A stretch of DNA of 64,000 bases from Cryptomeria japonica. Taxonomy: Eukaryota > Streptophyta > Pinopsida > Cupressales > Cupressaceae. Made by a program: the position numbers and the translations under genes. A model generated the notes under the pieces. That model ran no database searches. It worked only from the letters and a program-made list of their open reading frames with translations, and was not told the DNA's origin. The DNA lies in assembly GCF_030272615.1 (NCBI RefSeq), contig NC_081413.1:99480239-99544238 (forward strand), written 5' to 3'. Shown here piece after piece: positions 58,001 through 64,000 of this stretch (its first letter is position 1; each line of letters starts with the position of its first letter).

Positions 58001-61000
58001 ACAAGATCAATCATAAACACAATGGCATAGAAAACACAATATGAGCCTTTTTCAAACATAAATTTTATAATGATTTGGTTTTGGAATACAAACAATTAAT
58101 TTTTGCACCATTGCACAATCATCTTGAACACTTTATCTTTACACTTGCATCGTGTCTAAAATACATTCTCTCCATCTATCAAGGTTCTATTCAACATCAA
58201 AATCTCATCCATTTCTACTTCAACTTCTTCTATCAAGGGTTCTCCATCTTCTTAGGTCACCATCATTCTCTTGGGGTTTTGGTGGCAATTTATAGCCCTA
58301 TGGGCCTCGCTATAAATAAAGCACCTCAAAGGCTTCCAACCTCCAGAAGATTAGTATCCTCATCCTCTGCCTCTAAAGCCACCCCTCCCTTTGAAGTTTG
58401 AGTTCAAATGATCCTATGGCTCTTCTTCATTGATTGATTTGGTGAACTTCCTCTTCCTCTTTCTGAATTGCTGCCACCTTTTTTGTTAGCCACCCTGCCC
58501 AACCTATTCAATTTTTCATCTAGTTTTAAGGCTAATTGATATGCTTCATCCATAGTATTCACTGTGACGGCAGCTAACTCATTTTGGAGTTGAAATCTAT
58601 GCCCATCAATGTATTGGGCCACTGCATGCATGCTCAACATCTTCTTGCAAATTAATCTTGATTTGCAACGTCAAAAATTCTTCAGCATAGGCTGATACAG
58701 AAGACTCGTTTTGTTTCAGATTTTGGAATTCTTAAAAAAGCTTTTGCTGATAATTTAAAGGCAAGGATTTTGTTTTCAAATGTTTTAACTTTTTTGCCAT
58801 AATCCCTTGTCTTCTTCTAGCATTTTGGAGATTCTCCCACCATAGAGCAGCATGATACTTCATTTTACATGCTGCACCTTTGACCCTTGTGGACTAGTCT
58901 CTTCAATTATCTCCATGTCATAGTATTTTTCTAAGACTTGAACCCAATCTATGAACACTTTTAGATTCAACTCACCTTCGAGATCGGGAACTTTAACTTT
59001 AACTCTTGTTCCTTGTTTGGTTATAGCTCCAATGAGTCTTTCCATGGGATCTGTGGCTCCCCCTCGACCTGGTCTCAAAGACCTGCAACCTTTTGAGTAC
59101 TTGCTAAATGTAATGTACCTTTGTTGAAATGCAATTGTAATAATAATAAATTAAAATATAAAATATAAAATTAAAGTTTAATTTTAGCAAAGATTGGGCA
59201 TGTGAAGAATCATGACTATTGAAGGAAAACAGATATATAAGAGACACCAAACAAGGACAAGGGAAAATCATATGAAGAGTACATCTTTTATTATCTGATT
59301 ATTACCCCTTCGGAGCATGAAACTGTGGCTCATTTAACCTGAGGAAGAAATCCCTTATGGCATTTAAAGGATGAAAACCCTTTTATTTTCCTTGCCAAGT
59401 TTGTGGACGAAAACCCCTGACTCAGGCAGATTAAGAAATTATTTATCAAAGACTTTACTGCTGTAGACTTGAAGAAAATTGACAATACTATAGAAAACAA
59501 TTCCTGATATGTCTGGGCAGATTTCTGAGTATCCAACTGACAGGACATGGCAAGGAGAAAATTAAGGGAGATGCTCTGCATCACCCTCCTTATAGGATAA
59601 AAGAGGCAGATACCTGCTATTTGCAAGATGAATGACTTGAATCTCCTGTTTGGATTTCTCGCAGTACGTTTGGTACTTTCAGTTTAAATTTTAAGCTTTT
59701 TATAGGTTTCTTATCTGCTAAGTTTTGTGAATGTTCGTCAGATGCAGGTACAGTACACTCACCATTTGGCTTGCTAAGTTATTTCCACACTGGACTCATA
59801 CAACTTGATTTAGTACATGTAGGATTTTCTGTTGCCAACTGGGCTGTTGATTGTGAAATTTTAAGCATTCTTTCCGAGTATATGCCAGATGCAGATCCAC
59901 TCACCATTTGGCTTGCTAAGTCATTTCTACGGTGGACTCATCTAACTTTATGATGTTTGAACCATTGGCAATGTGGAAGATTGAATTCATAAATAATTTA
60001 TAGATAAATACAATTCCTGTTCTGAAATCTCCTTAAAACTATTTCTCCTCCTGTTGTTGCTACTATGTACCAGTTTTTTGTTTGAGGCAACATCACTATA
60101 CACTAAGGTGGAAGAAGGGTATGCTATGCTCCAACATAATGTATGTATGGTTGTGGGGGTGTATTTAAAAATACATAAGAAAACATTTGTTTCTTTATGG
60201 AGCTCCTTCTTATGTTAAATTTTAACTATTCTTTTTGTTTTCTAGGTTCTCTAGTTAGTTGGTGGTGCGCTCTGCCTAAATTATATTTGGTTGTGGGTAT
60301 GTGTAACAAATAATTGAAAAATACATAAGAAAACATTGTTTCCTTTATGGAGCTCCTCCTTATGGTAAATTCTAAATATTTCTTTTGTTTTCTAAGTACT
60401 CTAGTTTAGTTGATGGTGCACTTTGCCTAATTATATTTATGTAAGCCACACCTTCTTACACCTTCTTAAAATTATATTCTTCAACGTCATGCTTGTTTCT
60501 GTTTGAACATTTCTTCCTGGATTTATATTTGTGAAATCCTTTATTCGATCATGCAGTGTGAAGATTTGAGCACTTTCTGAGAACTATCATATGTGCATCC
60601 CCTGCTATGAGAAGTAGTTTTGACTGTATTTTCTCCTTTTTTGTCCTATGAAAGTTTTTCTCTTTTTCTCAAAAAATTCCTTGTTTGAATCATGGAGCAG
60701 GAACTCTTCTATGCAAATTGCATATCAGAAGAAGATTACAATTTCTCAAAGAGGCCTCTACTTCTTCGTCTGGCAGTACAGGGAGCAGAGATTGATTCCC
60801 GAGATGTCTTGTTGAGTAGTGACCTAATCCCCTGTACTCTCAATAATATTATAACTGAGCCTGATAAACAGCAGGTATTACCAGAGTCAGTGAACAGGCA
60901 AGAAACAGAGTGGTCAGTGGTGGAGCTGAAAGAGGACCAGAGCATGTTCAAGAATTTTCCAGCCAGAAGGACAGGTGATTGTAGCGAAGAGAAATATTCA

Positions 61001-62978
61001 ATGAAACAAGAAATAATTATGCCTTGTCTTGGCTTAACTCCCTATAAAGGAGCAGAGTCCAAGGAAAAACTCCCATCTATAATTGTTCCCAAGTCTCTAG
61101 ATTTTAGAACAGCAACTGTCAAGGATTGCTGTCCCGCAAGGAATCCTCCTAGTTTACCAATGCAAAAGGATTATAAAGGAATGGCTATATGTATTAAACC
61201 CACCGAATCATTCAAAAATAACCCTTTTTGGCATGTAGCTGGATCATTGGATACTCCTGTACAACCTTTCAACAAAGAATCTCTCAACAAACAATCAGTA
61301 AAATCATCTCTTCTAGAGAATACCATGGCGTCATGGGCAGGTCATAAAAGAGGGACTACCAGAGCCAAAGTTAAAAAAGCCTTCAATCAGCTGCTCCTCA
61401 AAGTGCATAAAGACCATTCTAAGGAAAGTCAAACAGAGGCTTCATATTCATCTCATATTAGTGATTCTGATTCTGATTCTGAAACTGATGAGCAACAGTT
61501 GAAGTTTGGGAATAAATCATGGGGATTAGATCTATTCAAATCCTCGAAGAAGAACAAGAATGAAGAAGACACGGATCACCTTCCTCTAAATGTTGAAATG
61601 TCAGAGGAATCTCTTTCACCTTCTAAATTAATACTGAGACCAATTGGACAAGGGCCGAATACAAAGAAGATAAAGAGAAAGATACATTCTGATGGTGCTG
61701 CAACAGACTTTTTTGTTGATAAGGTACTGATCAAGTTGCTTGTTCATATGAGGCTTTTAGTTTCTCCAGTTGATAACTATTTAACACAAAATATCTTCTG
61801 GTAAAAGCCCATTAACAAAGATCGTCAATGAGATATGTTGATTTTTCTTTCTTTCAACTTCTTGGCATTCAACAGCATTTTGAGCATAAATGAAGCTTGT
61901 TTCTTGTATGGTTATAACGAGGAAGAAAATCTTTGCTATTTAACTCAGGTTTTGGGTGAGAATATAAAGATGGAGTTGTCACGCATCCTTGCAGAGATGG
62001 GTACCACAAATCCCAATCCAAATTTTACGTAAGTATACGTGTCTGAATTAAGACCTTGAAAGTTGTATTCAGGAAAGATATCAAAGGATGTAGTTTCTTC
62101 CATCTAAATGGTTTCAAATAAGTGGCTTTGGTGGTAAATCTTTGAGCAACAATATAGAATTTAGTATAAATGTTTGTCAATTTTGGTGATGTGGTCAGGT
62201 TACATGCTATGCAAACCAAGTAAATTTTCTAAGTTCTATATGGATTTGATATATTTGATAGCTGCTGTTTTTTGTGTGTGAGTTTTTTAATCAGTGATCA
62301 AAATCATCAGGATTTTAGATAGTTAAGAAACAGAAAAATCTCTCACACAATCAAATCAAACAGCCGCTATCAGCACTATGGATTGTGGAAATCTAATATC
62401 ATTAATTTGATTTGATAGTTAATTTCAGATGAAAGATCTGCCTCAGCAAGGTAAGATAAATGATAAAATGTTGATTTGTCCTATTTGTGCATTTAAATCA
62501 GGGATGAACAGATTGAATCCATTGCAACACAGTTGCCTGTTGACAAAAACGAACTTAAAAAGTTTTTTCCCACGTAAGTTCATATGATCCCTTCCCAATT
62601 ATATATTGTTAATTTAGAGTGTTCAGAATGCAGTCTTTATTGATTTTGGCTGTGTTCAGGTCTTGGTGTGAAAGGTATGGAGATGTTGTGTTGGATGTGG
62701 TTCGGAAAGAATTCAAACATCATATTAGGGAAATGGAAAATCTACGTAGAACTGCACAAGAGAGACGCAGCAAAGCTGCTAAAAGATGGAGTCTGAAAGA
62801 TCATGATATGAATTGTTCACCCAAGACAGACAAAACTAAAGTTGTGGTTCACAATAGTTTCAACAGATACTTCGCCAGTCAAGATGAGAACTCAGCCCCA
62901 AATAACAGCCATCAGAGGCCAACTACAAAAGTCACCTTTTCCCTTCCATCCTCCAAGGCCCAACTCACCTACATTTAA
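52004..62978 (+). CDS. Plant-conserved protein, 'DNA ligase-like' family (At1g75860/At1g20100 type), six exons
   Basis: Exons 52004-52045, 52126-52407, 60701-61723, 61949-62028, 62502-62573, 62660-62978. All introns are GT-AG, the joins stay in frame (phases 0,0,0,2,2) and give 605 residues. N-terminal half: [20 protein letters not shown], an [20 protein letters not shown] motif joined across intron 2 to [20 protein letters not shown] and [15 protein letters not shown]. Middle is disordered and Ser/Asp-rich ([13 protein letters not shown]), followed by [18 protein letters not shown], then [16 protein letters not shown] with a possible nuclear signal. C-terminal: [40 protein letters not shown] and [16 protein letters not shown]. 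The family match is from memory; Arabidopsis members carry a ligase label, but I see no KxDG or other ligase motif, so function is unknown. Known relatives are shorter as I recall, mainly in the middle region. Confidence 0.85.
54005..54118. repeat. Tandem duplication, two ~49-bp copies
   Basis: 54005-54053 and 54070-54118 both read close to GAACCTGCAGATTAGCCT followed by AAAGGAAAT and CTGTTCTGAT. Confidence 0.85.
54535..54549 (-). other. Polypurine tract and 3' LTR edge of the intron gypsy element
   Basis: The minus strand reads GAGAGTAGGGGAGGA followed by TGATGCAGATC at 54534. The same LTR-start motif (TGATGCAGAGC) occurs at 59583, and about 54 bp adjacent to each match. The rest of the two LTRs is poorly alignable, and the left edge near 53930-54000 is not fixed. 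Confidence 0.65.
54620..55040 (-). pseudogene. gypsy integrase C-terminal segment
   Basis: Minus strand: [21 protein letters not shown] and [10 protein letters not shown] are the conserved SH3-like C-terminal part of gypsy integrase (usually GPFKILKK...AYKLELP...FHVS type). Then come basic residues and a stop. Confidence 0.75.
55351..55630. repeat. Tandem duplication inside the integrase region
   Basis: 55351-55470 and 55477-55630 align: both have TTGGTTTGGGGGTGGTAT, then AAAAGTGGCTTAAGAATTT and ACCATGTAACCTCACAA. The first lacks about 36 bp. Confidence 0.88.
55751..56155 (-). pseudogene. gypsy integrase zinc finger and core start, duplicated
   Basis: Minus strand: [15 protein letters not shown] then [20 protein letters not shown] (HHCC finger) and [13 protein letters not shown] (first core Asp). 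A 184-bp tandem duplication (55751-55934 and 55935-56098) repeats the EEFFW to YMPL part, so the finger half and core start occur twice in frame. Confidence 0.85.
57040..57971 (-). pseudogene. gypsy protease end and RT
   Basis: Minus strand: [20 protein letters not shown] ends the protease domain; [39 protein letters not shown] and [12 protein letters not shown] start [13 protein letters not shown] and [14 protein letters not shown] follow near 57220 and 57060. Several frameshifts are present; RNase H toward 56240 is barely readable. Confidence 0.85.
57091..57208. repeat. Tandem duplication inside RT, two ~55-bp copies
   Basis: 57091-57145 and 57154-57208 both contain GCAATTTAAATACCTAGTTC and CACATGAAGGTAAGT. 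The copied piece lies between the [11 protein letters not shown] motif and the active-site FFDDILIS motif of RT. Confidence 0.88.
58404..59078 (-). pseudogene. gypsy Gag remnant
   Basis: Minus strand: [20 protein letters not shown] at the start matches the DGKLDPDDFLDWL-type opening of gypsy Gag. Further down come [20 protein letters not shown] and [14 protein letters not shown], typical of the Gag helix before the knuckle. No complete CCHC is visible. Confidence 0.75.
59100..59583 (-). repeat. 5' LTR of the intron gypsy element (left edge approximate)
   Basis: Right edge TGCATCA at 59583 matches the 3' LTR edge at 54534. The inner edge and primer-binding site are not clear. Confidence 0.55.
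59740..59950. repeat. Tandem duplication in intron 2 (~66 bp)
   Basis: 59740-59808 and 59885-59950 both contain CACTCACCATTTGGCTTGCT and TGGACTCAT. Confidence 0.88.
60149..60440. repeat. Tandem duplication in intron 2 (~140 bp)
   Basis: 60149-60288 and 60289-60440 align along their length: GGTTGTGGG, AAATACATAAGAAAACATT, TTATGGAGCTCCT, then GTGCCTAAATTATATTT-like ends. Confidence 0.9.
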
Positions 62979-63530
62979 ACTCTTCATGAGTACAAATTGC
63001 CTGTCCTTCATTCCTAGAAAAGGCCCAAAACCACTATCTTCAGCTTTCAGCTCAGGAGGCCAATGATGACTTCATCGCTCTTAAGAAACCCTTCACGGTG
63101 GAAGAGGTCAACCATCTTTACTGTTCCTTCAAACCAGTTGAACAAGAAGCTTGAAGAAGATATTGGAAGAGAAATTCCAGACAGATCATCTGATGGGACT
63201 GACTATATGACATCCTAGACCATCTTGATTATAGATGTAAATATGAGCTGATTTGTGAGCTCTGCTGATATCTATTATGTGATATGGTTTGGCTTAGCTT
63301 GTTCATATGAAAGTCATATTTTCTTTGTGACTTGTTTAGAAGAAATTATCAGCTCCTTAAGCAGAGAGTCTGAACTTGGTTTTTCAATTGTGGCGCAACA
63401 GTTTGGGTTGTATCTGATTGTATCGATAGCTCAAGCAGAGAGGACTTTGTATATATGTAATGTACAAATTGAAAACATTACTCTCTTAGCATCTTCTTAC
63501 TTGAAAATGTATTTAGCAATCTACTGATTA
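62979..63530 (+). other. Probable 3' UTR of the host gene
   Basis: No ORF is supported. The length fits a plant 3' UTR; no strong AATAAA precedes 63530, while ACTAATAAAAGT at about 63643 is a later candidate signal. The end is not determined. Confidence 0.4.
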
Positions 63531-64000
63531 GTTTTTAGATTGTTCAGAAAGGAAACGAAAGAAAATTCATCTACGTGAAAAGTCATTATTTTTGTCATTA
63601 GGAATGCAAGAATCTAAGTTCTCTCTATCATATCTTACAAAAACTAATAAAAGTAGGTAGCTTTCCAAAAACCCAAGTTCATAAATCTTCATCTATTTAG
63701 AACAGATTCTGGAACAACTAGCTTTTTCTAGAAACTAGCATTTGAACCCAAACGTGCATCAAGTATTTCGAAAGAGAATCATAGAGTAGAACTAGATGTG
63801 ATGTCAAAGTCTTGATAATAAAAGTGGTGCATGTGAGTATTTTATTTGGGAAAGTTCTTTTTGTTAAAAATATTAGGTATAATAAAAAGATTGGTTATTA
63901 CAAAAATTTAATTGTTGCTAAGTAGTATCTGGATTTGACCGTTTGAATTTTTAATATTATCAACGTTTCCGATCAAACTTCATAAGATAGCAAGAGAATA
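63531..64000. other. AT-rich DNA downstream of the host gene
   Basis: I see no gene or repeat family in this stretch. Confidence 0.5.

Larger units (their letters stand above)
54535..59095 (-). mobile_element. Ty3/gypsy retrotransposon in intron 2 (internal region)
   Basis: Minus-strand order gag, protease/RT, RNase H region, integrase, PPT. Motifs resemble chromovirus-type gypsy elements, though I see no chromodomain. LTR remnants flank it (right LTR about 59100-59583). It is heavily decayed, with at least three internal tandem duplications. Confidence 0.82.
52408..60700 (+). other. Intron 2 of the host gene (8.3 kb), with a transposon insertion
   Basis: Donor CTTCAG|GTTAGA and acceptor GGAGCAG|GAACTC join a motif conserved across the family ([14 protein letters not shown]). 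It contains a minus-strand gypsy element at about 54000-59583 and local duplications. 52520-53930 shows nothing recognisable beyond a purine-rich stretch at 53060-53620. Confidence 0.85.

Noticed and set aside
61835-62032. ORF that would extend exon 4 upstream
   Set aside because: The acceptor at 61947-61948 gives a join that matches the conserved family block, and reading through intron 3 meets a stop at about 61802.
1-64000. tRNA, rRNA or organellar genes
   Set aside because: None seen on either strand; tRNA-related sequence is limited to retrotransposon primer-binding sites.

Overview
This window is typical intergenic and intronic DNA from a large plant nuclear genome, most likely a gymnosperm and probably a conifer. 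That assignment is inferred from old, deeply nested retrotransposons with very long LTRs, an intron of more than 8 kb in a conserved plant gene, and the absence of bacterial or organellar gene organisation. One host gene is supported; almost everything else is retrotransposon.

Layout. 1-5028: minus-strand Ty1/copia element with gag, protease and part of integrase, but most of reverse transcriptase (RT) deleted; its left LTR runs off the window. 5029-~9560: 3' part of a Ty3/gypsy element (PPT and 3' LTR) that carries an antisense plant-mobile-domain (PMD) gene. ~9564-10557: short unannotated stretch with a 165-bp tandem duplication. 10558-24222: minus-strand LINE with a 17-bp target-site duplication (TSD), split by a 7.6-kb plus-strand Ty3/gypsy element (15033-22648, TSD agaat/agaac). 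The LTRs of that gypsy element hold a striking array of about 17 short palindromes and a small ORF. 24223-27458: decayed AT-rich DNA. 27464-49708: a 22.2-kb Ty3/gypsy element of Tat-like layout (two RNase H domains) with a perfect 5-bp TSD (atatg). It contains a 5'-truncated LINE copy, a third divergent internal LTR that itself holds a solo LTR (TSD ctttc), a degenerate gag-pol, and a second antisense PMD gene just before the 3' LTR. 49714-51800: AT-rich upstream DNA.

Host gene, 52004-62978 plus strand: six coding exons, reconstructed from splice sites and reading phase, give a 605-residue protein of a plant-conserved family that I recall being labelled 'DNA ligase-like' in Arabidopsis. I see no ligase motif. 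Its 8.3-kb second intron contains a minus-strand Ty3/gypsy element with several internal tandem duplications.

Main points of interest: (1) the LTR palindromes, all built on a TTTAAA core, whose arms change together so pairing is kept; (2) two different gypsy elements carrying an antisense PMD gene at the same place, each with a phase-0 intron of 354 bp filled by a different minisatellite and each encoding an acidic tail; (3) a 22-kb element with three LTRs inside one TSD; (4) repeated 50-220 bp tandem duplications across unrelated sequence. All transposon genes here have stops, frameshifts or deletions; none looks able to move on its own.
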